DNA of 23,942 nt. It comes from an uncultured Ruminococcus sp. GTDB lineage: Bacteria > Bacillota > Clostridia > Oscillospirales > Ruminococcaceae. Shown piece after piece: positions 1 to 9,628 of the stretch. The DNA is taken from NCBI GenBank assembly GCA_946186215.1, contig CAMHMM010000004.1, forward strand, positions 1 to 23,942. The letters run 5' to 3'. Every line of letters begins with the position of its first letter. The first letter of the stretch is position 1. The translations under genes were made by a program, and so were the position numbers. The notes beneath the pieces were generated by a model that was not told the DNA's origin, searched no databases, and saw nothing but the letters and a program-made list of their open reading frames with translations.

Positions 1-1
1 G

Positions 2-3000
2 CTGTATGATCCTGCTTTTGAGCATGAAAACTGCGGAATAGGCGCAGTCGTCAATATCAAAGGAAACAAGACTGCAAAATGTGTGGACAGTGCGCTGAAG
101 ATAGTTGAAACTCTTGAACACCGCGCAGGCAAGGATGCCAAGGGGGAAACAGGCGACGGTGTCGGAATACTTCTTCAGATCTCACACTCCTATTTTTCAA
201 GGCTGTATGTCCTGCCGAATGAACGCGAATACGGTATCGGAATGTTCTTCTTCCCTCAGACAGGCTTTGAGGATTCACAGAAGACCTTTGAGCATATATT
301 AAGTAAAGAGGGACTGGAGCTTTTATTCTGGAGAGATGTTCCCGTTCATCCGGAAATTCTCGGCACCAAGGCAAAGGAAAGCTGCCCTGTTATCAAGCAG
401 GCGTTTATTAAAAAGCCGGAAAAATGCGGAAAGGGAATTGAGTTTGACAGACGGCTCTATGTAGTGCGCAGGCTCTTTGAAAAGGCCGACAGCAAAACAT
501 ATGTGTGCTCCCTTTCCTGCAGAACGATAGTATATAAGGGAATGTTCCTTGTTTCCGAGCTGCGCCGTTTCTATGATGATCTGGCTTGCGGCGGGTATGA
601 AAGTGCGGTCGCTCTGGTACATTCCAGATTTTCCACAAATACCAATCCTTCATGGCAGCGCTCTCATCCGAACCGTCTGATAGTTCATAACGGTGAGATC
701 AATACCATAACGGGAAATGTGGACAAGATGCTCTCCCGTGAAAGCATACTTCATTCGGAATTTCTCGAAGAGCGCTATCCCGATATCTTCCCCTTTATAG
801 ATGTTGAGGGTTCTGATTCCGCAAGACTTGACAATACTCTGGAATTTATGATGATGAGCGGTGTGCCGCTTCCTCTTGCAGTTACTATGTGCATCCCCGA
901 GCCATGGCAGCACAGCGACACGATGAGCCGCGAGCTCCACGATTTCTATCAGTATTACGCAAGTATGCTCGAGCCCTGGGATGGTCCTGCTTCCATAATC
1001 TTCTCCGACGGAGATGTGTGCGGTGCGGTGCTTGACAGAAACGGTCTTCGCCCATCCCGCTACCTTCTTACGGATGATGATACTCTTATTCTTTCCTCTG
1101 AGGTCGGCGCTCTTGATATCGACGAAAGACATATCATCAAAAAGGAAAGACTCCATCCCGGCAAGCTGCTCCTTGTTGATACGGTAAAGGGCAGGATCTA
1201 CAATGATGAGGAGATCAAGGAAGATTTCTCTCACAGACAGCCCTACGGCGAATGGCTCGACAAGCACCTGCTCAGGCTCAGAGACTTGAAAACACCCAAT
1301 CACAAGACACAGACAAATGAGGGCGATACGCTTCTCAGACTGCAAAAATACTTCGGCTATTCCTATGAGCAGCTTTCTGATATTCTTATTCCCATGGCAC
1401 TCAACGGCGGAGAGCCGATCGCATCAATGGGAACCGACAGACCTCTTGCAGTCCTTTCAAAGAAGGATTATTTCAAGCAGATGTTTGCACAGGTAACAAA
1501 CCCTCCGATAGACAGCATAAGAGAAAAGATCGTAACATCATCGAGCGTTTACCTGGGCTTCAAGGGTAATATCCTTACAGAGGATGAAAACAACTGCCGC
1601 GTACTGAAGATACATAAGCCTGTTCTCACCAATACGGACATGATGAAGATCCGCCATACAGCATCTGACTGGTTCAGGTCGGAGGATATCTCAATGCTGT
1701 ATTCAAAGGATGAAAGTCTGGAAAGTGCAATACAGAATCTGTATACACAGGCAGAGAGAGCCCACGAGAAAAATGCTGCGATACTTATCCTTACCGACAG
1801 GGGCATGGATGAAGATCATCTTGCAATACCTTCTCTTCTTGCAGTATCAGCACTTCATTCATATCTGGTACGCACGAGGATGAACACGGCGATGTCCATC
1901 ATCGTTGAGACCGCAGAGCCCTGTGAGGTTCATCACTTTGCAACACTTCTGGGCTTCGGCGCAGGCGCTGTAAATCCCTATCTTGCACTGGACAGCATAA
2001 GAGAGCTTATCAGAAGGGGACAGATCGACAAGGATTACACTCTTGCAGTTGAGGCTTATATTGATGCAGTCGTTTCGGGCATCGTAAAGATAGCTGCAAA
2101 GATGGGCATATCCACCATACAGTCCTATCAGGGCTCGAAGATATTCGAGGCACTGGGTATTTCAAAGGATGTATGCGATGAGTACTTCCCGAATACAGTA
2201 AACCGCATCGGCGGAATTACTCTTGACGATATCGAGGCAAGATCGAGAAGACTTTCCGCAGAGGCATTTGCCCCCAACAGGAATATATATGAAAACGGTC
2301 TGAGAAGTGTCGGCAACCACAAGCAGAGACAGGGCGGCGAGGAGCATCTCTATGATCCGAAGACCATACATCTCCTTCAGCAGTCCACATGGAGAAATGA
2401 TTACGGCATCTTCAAGGAATATGCAAAGGCCATCGATGAGGATAAATCCCACATCACGATAAGGTCTCAGCTCGAATTCAACTTCCCCGAAAAGGGTATA
2501 TCCATAGATGAGGTAGAGAGTGCAGAGAGCATAATGCGCCGCTTCAAGACGGGTGCGATGTCCTACGGCTCTATCTCACAGGAAGCCCATGAGTGCATGG
2601 CGATCGCTATGAACCGCATAGGCGGCAAGTCAAACAGCGGCGAGGGCGGCGAGGCTCCCGAAAGGATCGCCACCATGGGCACAGATACCGACAGATGCTC
2701 TGCTATAAAGCAGGTAGCATCGGGACGCTTCGGAGTTACTTCGGAATATCTCAACTCCGCAAAGGAGCTGCAGATAAAAATGGCTCAGGGTGCAAAGCCC
2801 GGTGAGGGCGGCCATCTTCCCGGCGGAAAAGTATACCCATGGATAGCCAAGACACGCCATTCAACTCCCGGTGTGGCACTTATCTCGCCTCCGCCTCACC
2901 ATGATATCTACTCCATCGAGGATCTGGCACAGCTTATCTACGATCTGAAAAATGCTAACAAGGATGCAAGGATATCCGTAAAGCTCGTATCTGAGGCCGG

Positions 3001-4444
3001 TGTCGGAACGATCGCCGCAGGCGTTGCAAAGGCAGGCGCTGGAGTCGTGCTTATCTCAGGTCACGACGGTGGCACGGGCGCTGCACCTTACAGTTCCATC
3101 CACAATGCGGGCCTCCCGTGGGAGCTCGGACTTTCCGAGGCACACCGCACACTGGTGGAAAACGGACTTCGTGAGCAGATAGTAATAGAAACAGACGGTA
3201 AGCTCATGACGGGCAGAGATGTGGTAATCGCTGCACTTCTGGGCGCTGAGGAATTCGGCTTTGCGACTGCTCCGCTGGTAACGATGGGCTGCGTGATGAT
3301 GAGAGTCTGCAACCTTGATACCTGTCCTGTGGGCGTTGCAACACAGAATCCCGAGCTCAGAAAGCGTTTCAGGGGCAAGCCGGAATATATCATCAACTTC
3401 ATGCGCTTTATCGCGGAGAATATGCGCGAATATATGGCACAGCTCGGCATCCGCACAGTGGATGAGCTTGTGGGTCGCACGGATCTCTTGAAGCAGAAGG
3501 AAAACATAATGAACGGGATCGACCTTGGTGCGATACTTGAAGATCCCAGTCCCGTACACCATACACCCGACAGAAACTTTGATTTCAAACTTGCCGAGAC
3601 TATTGATGAAAAGCAGCTCATCCCTGCATTCAAGGCAGCAGTGGAAAGCGGAGAAAAGGCACATATCAGCGTGAATGTATCAAATCTCGACAGGACATTC
3701 GGTACGCTTCTCGGTTCGTTCATCACAAGACAGAACAAGAACTTTGACGATGATACATATACCATTTCTGCAAAGGGTGCAGGCGGACAGTCCTTCGGTG
3801 CATTCATTCCAAAGGGACTTACGATATCTCTCGAGGGCGAGAGCAATGACTACTTCGGCAAAGGCCTGTCGGGCGGAACCCTTGCGGTATATCCTCCCGA
3901 AAACAGCCCTTTGAGCGCAGAGGAAAACATCATCATCGGCAACGTGGCACTTTTCGGTGCTACTTCGGGCAAGGCTTTCATAAACGGTATCGCAGGTGAG
4001 CGCTTCTGTGTGAGAAATTCCGGTGCTGCGGCTGTGGCAGAGGGTACAGGCGACCACGGATGCGAATACATGACGGGAGGCACGGCTGTGATACTCGGTG
4101 CGGTCGGCAAGAATTTTGCGGCAGGCATGAGCGGCGGTATCGCCTATGTGCTTGATGAGAAAAACGATCTTTACACAAAGCTGAACCGTTCTCTGGTAGG
4201 CTATTACCATGTGACGGATAAGGATGATATCAGAACGCTTCACGATCTCATCGCAGATCATGTAAGATACACTGGCTCGGCTCTCGGAAAGAGGATACTC
4301 GATGATTTCTCCGGTTACCTGCCGAAATTCAAGAAGGTAATACCTCACGATTACAAGAAGATTACCGAGCTCACGGCTAAATTTACTGCCGAAGGAATGG
4401 ACGAGGAACAGGCTAAGATCAGGGCGTTCCACGAAATGGGGTGA
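2..4444 (+). CDS. gltB: Glutamate synthase (NADPH-type) large subunit, 5' end cut by window edge
   Basis: This subunit hydrolyses glutamine and passes ammonia to 2-oxoglutarate, giving glutamate, with electrons from the small subunit encoded next. The frame is open from base 2 and begins LYDPAFEHENCGIG, which matches the family N-terminus, so a start codon probably lies just left of the window. A later in-frame GTG at 83 would remove the catalytic cysteine (codon 32-34) and is rejected. About 1480 residues are visible, full family length. Domains in order are a class II glutamine amidotransferase, a central domain, an FMN/2-oxoglutarate barrel (near GAKPGEGGHLPGGKV), three cysteines for the 3Fe-4S cluster (near visible residues 1097, 1103 and 1108, in CVMMRVCNLDTC) and a C-terminal GXGXG beta-helix (GAGGQSFGAF). 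Its stop lies just before gltD, so the two are co-transcribed. Confidence 0.97.
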   Translation: MYDPAFEHENCGIGAVVNIKGNKTAKCVDSALKIVETLEHRAGKDAKGETGDGVGILLQISHSYFSRLYVLPNEREYGIGMFFFPQTGFEDSQKTFEHILSKEGLELLFWRDVPVHPEILGTKAKESCPVIKQAFIKKPEKCGKGIEFDRRLYVVRRLFEKADSKTYVCSLSCRTIVYKGMFLVSELRRFYDDLACGGYESAVALVHSRFSTNTNPSWQRSHPNRLIVHNGEINTITGNVDKMLSRESILHSEFLEERYPDIFPFIDVEGSDSARLDNTLEFMMMSGVPLPLAVTMCIPEPWQHSDTMSRELHDFYQYYASMLEPWDGPASIIFSDGDVCGAVLDRNGLRPSRYLLTDDDTLILSSEVGALDIDERHIIKKERLHPGKLLLVDTVKGRIYNDEEIKEDFSHRQPYGEWLDKHLLRLRDLKTPNHKTQTNEGDTLLRLQKYFGYSYEQLSDILIPMALNGGEPIASMGTDRPLAVLSKKDYFKQMFAQVTNPPIDSIREKIVTSSSVYLGFKGNILTEDENNCRVLKIHKPVLTNTDMMKIRHTASDWFRSEDISMLYSKDESLESAIQNLYTQAERAHEKNAAILILTDRGMDEDHLAIPSLLAVSALHSYLVRTRMNTAMSIIVETAEPCEVHHFATLLGFGAGAVNPYLALDSIRELIRRGQIDKDYTLAVEAYIDAVVSGIVKIAAKMGISTIQSYQGSKIFEALGISKDVCDEYFPNTVNRIGGITLDDIEARSRRLSAEAFAPNRNIYENGLRSVGNHKQRQGGEEHLYDPKTIHLLQQSTWRNDYGIFKEYAKAIDEDKSHITIRSQLEFNFPEKGISIDEVESAESIMRRFKTGAMSYGSISQEAHECMAIAMNRIGGKSNSGEGGEAPERIATMGTDTDRCSAIKQVASGRFGVTSEYLNSAKELQIKMAQGAKPGEGGHLPGGKVYPWIAKTRHSTPGVALISPPPHHDIYSIEDLAQLIYDLKNANKDARISVKLVSEAGVGTIAAGVAKAGAGVVLISGHDGGTGAAPYSSIHNAGLPWELGLSEAHRTLVENGLREQIVIETDGKLMTGRDVVIAALLGAEEFGFATAPLVTMGCVMMRVCNLDTCPVGVATQNPELRKRFRGKPEYIINFMRFIAENMREYMAQLGIRTVDELVGRTDLLKQKENIMNGIDLGAILEDPSPVHHTPDRNFDFKLAETIDEKQLIPAFKAAVESGEKAHISVNVSNLDRTFGTLLGSFITRQNKNFDDDTYTISAKGAGGQSFGAFIPKGLTISLEGESNDYFGKGLSGGTLAVYPPENSPLSAEENIIIGNVALFGATSGKAFINGIAGERFCVRNSGAAAVAEGTGDHGCEYMTGGTAVILGAVGKNFAAGMSGGIAYVLDEKNDLYTKLNRSLVGYYHVTDKDDIRTLHDLIADHVRYTGSALGKRILDDFSGYLPKFKKVIPHDYKKITELTAKFTAEGMDEEQAKIRAFHEMG

Positions 4445-4449
4445 TAGAA

Positions 4450-5916
4450 ATGGGAAAGGCTACAGGTTTTCTGGAGTATGAAAGGACGGACAATCCGGGC
4501 GCAGAGCCTATGGAAAGAATAAAGACATACAGGGAATTCCATACTCCTCTTTGTGATGAAAAGCGCCGCGAACAGGCGGCAAGGTGCATGAACTGCGGCG
4601 TTCCCTTCTGCCAGTCGGGAGCGGTGCTCGGCGGCATGGCAAGCGGCTGTCCTCTCGGGAATTTCTGCCCGGAATGGAATGCACTTGTTTACAAGGGACT
4701 GTGGAATGAGGCAGCGGACAGACTTCTGCTCACAAGCTCATTTCCAGAATTTACATCGAGAGTTTGCCCCGCGCTTTGCGAAAAGGCGTGTACCAACGGT
4801 CTTGACGGCAAAGCGGTTACGGTAAGGGACAATGAGTATGCGATAATAGAAAAAGCCTTCGCAGACGGCTATATAAAGCCCTGCCCTCCCAAGGTGAGAA
4901 CAGGCAAAAGGGTAGCGGTCATAGGTTCAGGTCCTTCGGGACTTGCAGCGGCACAGGCGCTCAACAGATATGGTCACAGCGTTACGGTCTACGAACGCGA
5001 TGACCGTCCGGGCGGACTGCTGATGTACGGTATACCCAATATGAAGCTTGAAAAAAGCATCGTAGAGCGGCGTATAAAGCTCATGAAAAGAGAGGGCATC
5101 GAGTTCGTGCTCAATGCTGATATCGGCAAGGATACTCCCGCGGAAAAGATCGTATCGGGATATGATGCGGTAGTTCTTGCCTGCGGTGCAGGCAATCCCC
5201 GTGATATACAGGCAGAGGGACGGGATACACAAGGCATTTACTTTGCGGTGGATTTTCTCAAGGCTACCACAAAGAGCCTTATAAATTCCAACATGGCCGA
5301 CGGCGAATACATAAGCGCCAAGTATAAGAATGTCGTTATTATCGGCGGCGGTGACACGGGCAATGACTGCGTGGGAACATCCATACGCCACGGCGCAAAG
5401 AGCGTTGTACAGCTTGAAATGATGCCAATGCCCCCCGAGTGCCGCACGGCTAAGAACCCGTGGCCCGAATGGCCGAAGGTGCTGAAGACTGATTACGGTC
5501 AGGAAGAGGCTATCGCAGTTTTCGGAAACGATCCGCGCATCTATCAGACCACGGTAAAAAGATTTATCAGTGAGGACGGAAAGCTCACCGCAGTCGAGAC
5601 CGTCAAGCTTTCATTTGAAAGCGGCAAGCCTGTCCAGGTACCGGGCAGCGAGGAGATCATTCCCGCAGATCTGGTACTCATCGCAGCAGGATTTTTAGGC
5701 GCAAGGGATTACATTACAAAGGCATTTGATGTGGAGATGACACCCCGCACCTGCGTTAAAACAGAGGCAGGCCATTACAGCACGAGCCGTGAAAAGATAT
5801 TCACTGCGGGCGATATGCACAGAGGTCAGTCCCTTGTTGTATGGGCGATCAGAGAGGGCAGAGAATGTGCCGCAGAGGTGGACAGATATCTGAGCTCAGA
5901 GGGCAGCGCGACATGA
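4450..5916 (+). CDS. gltD: Glutamate synthase small subunit
   Basis: This flavoprotein takes electrons from NAD(P)H and delivers them through FAD and iron-sulfur clusters to GltB. I place the start at ATG 4450, giving MGKATGFLEYER, the usual family N-terminus; GGGGTGAT just upstream serves as ribosome site. An in-frame GTG at 4441 overlaps the gltB stop and is less likely. The product is 488 residues. Cysteines at about 47, 50, 54, 67, 73, 106, 110 and 114 fit the two 4Fe-4S clusters. An FAD-binding VIGSGPSGLAAAQ lies near residue 157, a second dinucleotide fold VVIIGGGDTGND near 295, and TAGDMHRGQSLVVWA near the C-terminus. It is coupled to gltB upstream and overlaps purF downstream by four bases (ATGA). 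Confidence 0.96.
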   Translation: MGKATGFLEYERTDNPGAEPMERIKTYREFHTPLCDEKRREQAARCMNCGVPFCQSGAVLGGMASGCPLGNFCPEWNALVYKGLWNEAADRLLLTSSFPEFTSRVCPALCEKACTNGLDGKAVTVRDNEYAIIEKAFADGYIKPCPPKVRTGKRVAVIGSGPSGLAAAQALNRYGHSVTVYERDDRPGGLLMYGIPNMKLEKSIVERRIKLMKREGIEFVLNADIGKDTPAEKIVSGYDAVVLACGAGNPRDIQAEGRDTQGIYFAVDFLKATTKSLINSNMADGEYISAKYKNVVIIGGGDTGNDCVGTSIRHGAKSVVQLEMMPMPPECRTAKNPWPEWPKVLKTDYGQEEAIAVFGNDPRIYQTTVKRFISEDGKLTAVETVKLSFESGKPVQVPGSEEIIPADLVLIAAGFLGARDYITKAFDVEMTPRTCVKTEAGHYSTSREKIFTAGDMHRGQSLVVWAIREGRECAAEVDRYLSSEGSAT

Positions 5917-7337
5917 TGACAGAAAAGATCCATGAAGAATGCGGCGTATTCGGGCTTTTTTCGCCGGAAAGAGCTGATCTTGCATCACAGACCTACTACG
6001 GACTGTATTCACTGCAGCACCGCGGGCAGGAAAGCGCGGGAATAGCGATATGCGACGATGGTGTGATAACATATCACAAGGATACAGGTCTTGTGGCGGA
6101 TGTATTCACAAAGCCTGTTCTGGAAACGATGCCGCACGGCAATATGGCGGTAGGCCATGTGAGGTACTCCACCACCGGCGGCAATGACCGCCGCAACTGC
6201 CAGCCCATTGTGGTGAATCACCAGAAGGGCAGAATGGCAATTGCCCACAACGGCAACCTTTCAAATGCGGCAAAGCTCCGCTCGGAGCTCGAGCTTTCGG
6301 GGGCTATCTTCCATACCACATCAGATACGGAGATAATCGCCTACATAATCACCCGGATGCGGCTGAAGCTTTCATCCATAGAGGATGCGGTATCAGCGGC
6401 GATGGATGTAATAGAGGGAGCGTATTCACTGGTGATAATGTCTCCTACAAAGCTTATTGCCGCAAGGGATCCTCACGGGTTCAGACCGCTCTGCTACGGA
6501 AAGCTCCCGGGCGGGGAATATGTGATAGCATCGGAAAGCTGCGCTGTTACGGCCATAGGCGGAGAATTCATCCGCGACCTTGAGCCGGGCGAGATACTGG
6601 TGTTTTCAAGGGACGGCATCACACAAAGACGCGAGCATTGCGGCAAAAAGCCGCGCAAGGCCTGCATATTTGAATACATATACTTTGCACGACCGGATTC
6701 ATATATCGACGGTGTTTCGGTACATTCCGCACGGCTCAGGGCAGGCGAGATACTCGCGGAGAAATGCCCCGCAGATGCGGATGTGGTGATAGGCGTTCCC
6801 GATTCGGGACTTGATGCGGCGCTGGGCTTTTCCCAGGCATCCGGCATCCCCTACGGGATAGGGCTTATCAAAAATAAATACATCGGCAGAACATTTATCG
6901 CACCCGAGCAGAAAAACCGCTCCGACAAGGTAATGATAAAGCTTTCGGCACTGCGCGAAACAGTGCAGGGCAAGCGGATAGTTCTCGTGGATGATTCCAT
7001 CGTAAGAGGGACGACCAGCAAAAGGATTGTTTCGCTTCTGCGCGAAGCGGGCGCAAAGGAGATACATTTCAGAGTTTCCGCACCGCCGTTTTTGCATCCC
7101 TGCTACTACGGCACGGATATAGATTCATGTGAAAATCTCATAGCCTGCCACCATACCACAGAGGAGACAGCGGCGCTCATCGGAGCGGATTCACTGGGAT
7201 ATCTTCCGGTATCCGAGCTTCACAGGCTCATAGGAAGCGAAGGCTTCTGCGATGCCTGCTTCTCCGGGGAATATCCCACGGAGATACCCGAATTTCAGCA
7301 TAAGGACAAATTTGAAATAAAAATATCAGACAGATGA
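5913..7337 (+). CDS. purF: Amidophosphoribosyltransferase (glutamine PRPP amidotransferase)
   Basis: This enzyme catalyses the first committed step of purine synthesis: PRPP plus glutamine gives phosphoribosylamine. The start is ATG 5913, overlapping the gltD stop (ATGA); ATG 5916 is equally possible, and the longer frame back to 5841 lies inside gltD. The product is 474 residues. Cys10 in EECGVFG is the N-terminal nucleophile exposed after propeptide removal. The glutaminase fold shows LQHRGQESAGIA and HVRYSTTG. The PRPP loop VLVDDSIVRGTTS is near residue 357. Cysteines near 251, 397, 446 and 449 match the 4Fe-4S ligands of the Bacillus-type enzyme. Its position between GOGAT and glutamine synthetase rather than among other pur genes is unusual. 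Confidence 0.95.
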   Translation: MMTEKIHEECGVFGLFSPERADLASQTYYGLYSLQHRGQESAGIAICDDGVITYHKDTGLVADVFTKPVLETMPHGNMAVGHVRYSTTGGNDRRNCQPIVVNHQKGRMAIAHNGNLSNAAKLRSELELSGAIFHTTSDTEIIAYIITRMRLKLSSIEDAVSAAMDVIEGAYSLVIMSPTKLIAARDPHGFRPLCYGKLPGGEYVIASESCAVTAIGGEFIRDLEPGEILVFSRDGITQRREHCGKKPRKACIFEYIYFARPDSYIDGVSVHSARLRAGEILAEKCPADADVVIGVPDSGLDAALGFSQASGIPYGIGLIKNKYIGRTFIAPEQKNRSDKVMIKLSALRETVQGKRIVLVDDSIVRGTTSKRIVSLLREAGAKEIHFRVSAPPFLHPCYYGTDIDSCENLIACHHTTEETAALIGADSLGYLPVSELHRLIGSEGFCDACFSGEYPTEIPEFQHKDKFEIKISDR

Positions 7338-7353
7338 TCACAGGAGGCACATT

Positions 7354-9441
7354 ATGGAAAAGGTAACTGAATATTTCGGCTCAATGGTTTTCGATGAAAG
7401 AGTTATGAAAGCAATGCTTTCCGAGAAGATCTACAAGTCACTGAAAAAGACCATTGACAAGGGACAGCCCCTGCAGCCCGATGTTGCTGATGCAGTAGCA
7501 GCGGCTATGAAGGACTGGGCAGTTGAAAAGGGAGCTACTCATTACACTCACTGGTTCCAGCCCATGACCGGTATGACCGCTGAAAAGCATGACAGCTTTA
7601 TCTCGCCTGCTCCGGACGGCAGAGTTATCATGGAATTTTCCGGCAAGGAGCTTATCAAGGGCGAGCCTGATGCCTCCTCCTTCCCCTCCGGCGGCCTTCG
7701 CGCTACCTTTGAGGCAAGAGGCTACACTGCATGGGATCCTACTTCCTACGCATTCATCAAGGACGGCACACTTTATATCCCCACTGCTTTCTGCTCCTAC
7801 GGCGGCGAGGCACTCGACAAGAAGGTACCTCTCCTTCGCTCAATGGAAGCACTCAACAAGCAGGCTCTGCGTATACTGAAGCTTCTGGGCACCGAGGCCA
7901 GTGTGGTAAAATCCTCCGTAGGCCCCGAGCAGGAATATTTCCTTATCCCCAAGGAACTGTACGATCAGCGTGAAGATCTGATCATGACAGGCAGAACGCT
8001 TTTCGGTTCTCTGCCTCCCAAAGGTCAGGAAATGGACGACCACTACTTCGGCTCCATCAAGCCCAGAGTTACCGAATATATGGCAGATCTTGACAAGGAG
8101 CTGTGGACGCTTGGCATCCTTGCAAAGACAAAGCATAATGAGGTAGCACCCTCACAGCATGAGCTTGCTCCCATTTACAAGACCACCAATATCGCAGCAG
8201 ACCACAACCAGCTCACAATGGAGATAATGAAGAAGGTAGCACTTCGCCACGGCCTTGTTTGCCTGCTCCATGAAAAGCCCTTCAAGGGTGTAAACGGCTC
8301 TGGTAAGCACAATAACTGGTCTATCTCCACAGATAAGGGAGAGAATCTTCTGAGCCCCGGCAAGGAGCCTCACGAGAATGTCCGCTTCCTCCTGTTCCTC
8401 ACTGCGGTAATTAAGGCAGTGGACGAATATCAGGATCTGCTCCGTCTTTCTGTAGCAACTGCAGGCAACGATCACCGCCTTGGTGCAAATGAGGCACCTC
8501 CGGCAGTTATCTCCATTTTCCTTGGTGACGAGCTGAACGCTGTTGTAGAGTCCCTTGAAAATGATGCTCCCTACGAGGGCACAAAGAAGCTTGTTATGAA
8601 GCTTGGTGCAGAGGTCCTTCCCGAGCTGCGCAAGGATTCTACCGACAGAAACAGAACTTCTCCCTTTGCATTCACAGGCAATAAGTTCGAGTTCCGTATG
8701 CTGGGCTCTTCCAACAGCATTTCCTGTGCAAATATCCACCTCAATGCAGCAGTTGCAGAGAGCCTGAGACAGTTTGCAGATGTTCTTGAAAATGCAGATG
8801 ACCTTGACAAGGCTATCCACGATCTTATCAAGGAAAACCTCAAGGCACACAAGAGGATCATCTTCAACGGTAACGGCTATGATGACAGCTGGATCGCCGA
8901 GGCTGAAAAGAGAGGCCTTTCCAATCTCAGGACTACAGCAGACTGCATGCCTAAGATCTGCGATCCCAAGAATGTGGAAATGCTCACAAGACACGGCATC
9001 TTTACCGAGGCTGAGATCTTCTCACGCCGTGACATCATGCTTGACAACTATGTAAAGACCGTCAATATCGAGGCTATGACAATGCTCGATATGGCAAGAA
9101 CACAGATACTTCCTGCCATCTCCGCATTTGCAGCAGGAAAGGCATCAGGTATAGTTTCCGTTCAGCAGGCTGTTCCCGGTGCTCACTGCGAGTACGAAAA
9201 GAGGATCGTTGAGCGTCTCTCCGGAATCACCGATGAGATGGATGATGCAGTTAATGTTCTTGCCGAGAAGGACAACAAACTCAAGGAGATCGAGGATGTT
9301 ATGGAGCAGGCGAATTTCGTAAGAGATGAAGTTATCCCTGCTATGGATGCTCTGAGAAGCCTTGCTGATGAGGCAGAGGCTATGACTGCTAAGGAAAGTT
9401 GGCCGTTCCCCACTTACGACAAGCTCCTGTTCGGTGTCTGA
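7354..9441 (+). CDS. glnN: Glutamine synthetase, type III
   Basis: This enzyme makes glutamine from glutamate, ammonia and ATP and is the ammonium entry point feeding the GOGAT genes upstream. The 695-residue length is typical of GSIII and far longer than type I (about 450-470). Recognisable blocks are GPEQEYFLI (residue 190), KHNEVAPSQHELAPIY (about 261), VNGSGKHNNWS (313), TAGNDHRLGANEAPP (369) and NRTSPFAFTGNKFEFR (433). AGGAGG at 7342-7347 sits six bases before the ATG, the strongest ribosome site in the operon. By eye, lysine codons are mostly AAG, suggesting a highly expressed gene. It lies 16 bases after purF with no promoter seen between, and a strong terminator follows. The symbol glnN is the usual name for type III; some annotations use glnA. 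Confidence 0.96.
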   Translation: MEKVTEYFGSMVFDERVMKAMLSEKIYKSLKKTIDKGQPLQPDVADAVAAAMKDWAVEKGATHYTHWFQPMTGMTAEKHDSFISPAPDGRVIMEFSGKELIKGEPDASSFPSGGLRATFEARGYTAWDPTSYAFIKDGTLYIPTAFCSYGGEALDKKVPLLRSMEALNKQALRILKLLGTEASVVKSSVGPEQEYFLIPKELYDQREDLIMTGRTLFGSLPPKGQEMDDHYFGSIKPRVTEYMADLDKELWTLGILAKTKHNEVAPSQHELAPIYKTTNIAADHNQLTMEIMKKVALRHGLVCLLHEKPFKGVNGSGKHNNWSISTDKGENLLSPGKEPHENVRFLLFLTAVIKAVDEYQDLLRLSVATAGNDHRLGANEAPPAVISIFLGDELNAVVESLENDAPYEGTKKLVMKLGAEVLPELRKDSTDRNRTSPFAFTGNKFEFRMLGSSNSISCANIHLNAAVAESLRQFADVLENADDLDKAIHDLIKENLKAHKRIIFNGNGYDDSWIAEAEKRGLSNLRTTADCMPKICDPKNVEMLTRHGIFTEAEIFSRRDIMLDNYVKTVNIEAMTMLDMARTQILPAISAFAAGKASGIVSVQQAVPGAHCEYEKRIVERLSGITDEMDDAVNVLAEKDNKLKEIEDVMEQANFVRDEVIPAMDALRSLADEAEAMTAKESWPFPTYDKLLFGV

Positions 9442-9468
9442 TCTTACTGCAATTTGATACTTGCCATT

Positions 9469-9511
9469 CCCGCAGGGTGTACATGATACACTCTGCGGGA
9501 TATATTTTTTT
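9469..9511 (+). terminator. Intrinsic terminator of the gltB-gltD-purF-glnN operon
   Basis: A 13-bp stem with one G-T wobble, CCCGCAGGGTGTA (9469-9481) pairing with TACACTCTGCGGG (9487-9499), closes a five-base loop CATGA. It is followed by ATATATTTTTTT. It lies about 30 bases after the glnN stop. Confidence 0.93.
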
Positions 9512-9545
9512 GCTTTTTACTGATTTGCAGGCATCTATAAAATTG

Positions 9546-9574
9546 TTGACAATACATTAGATGCGTGGTATAAT
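9546..9574 (+). promoter_or_regulatory. Sigma-A promoter with extended -10, for the HAD hydrolase gene
   Basis: TTGACA (9546-9551), a 17-bp spacer and TATAAT (9569-9574) are a full consensus match. TGG directly before TATAAT also supplies the extended -10 TGn. Transcription would start near 9581, leaving a leader of about 48 bases. Confidence 0.88.
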
Positions 9575-9628
9575 ATTAATGAGACGAAGTAATCTTGCAA
9601 ATATACGGATATAACGGGAGAAAGCTAC

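Noticed and set aside
3088..3846. Long minus-strand frames opposite gltB, such as 3088-3846 and 650-1345
   Set aside because: They are antisense to a clear full-length gltB and show no recognisable domain; they reflect codon bias of the real gene.
5841..5912. Longer N-terminus for purF
   Set aside because: It would lie inside gltD and place the nucleophile Cys far from the N-terminus; ATG 5913 puts Cys at residue 10, as the family requires.
9441..9545. Small gene or RNA between glnN and the HAD gene
   Set aside because: The interval is filled by the terminator and spacer before the promoter; no frame with a ribosome site was seen.
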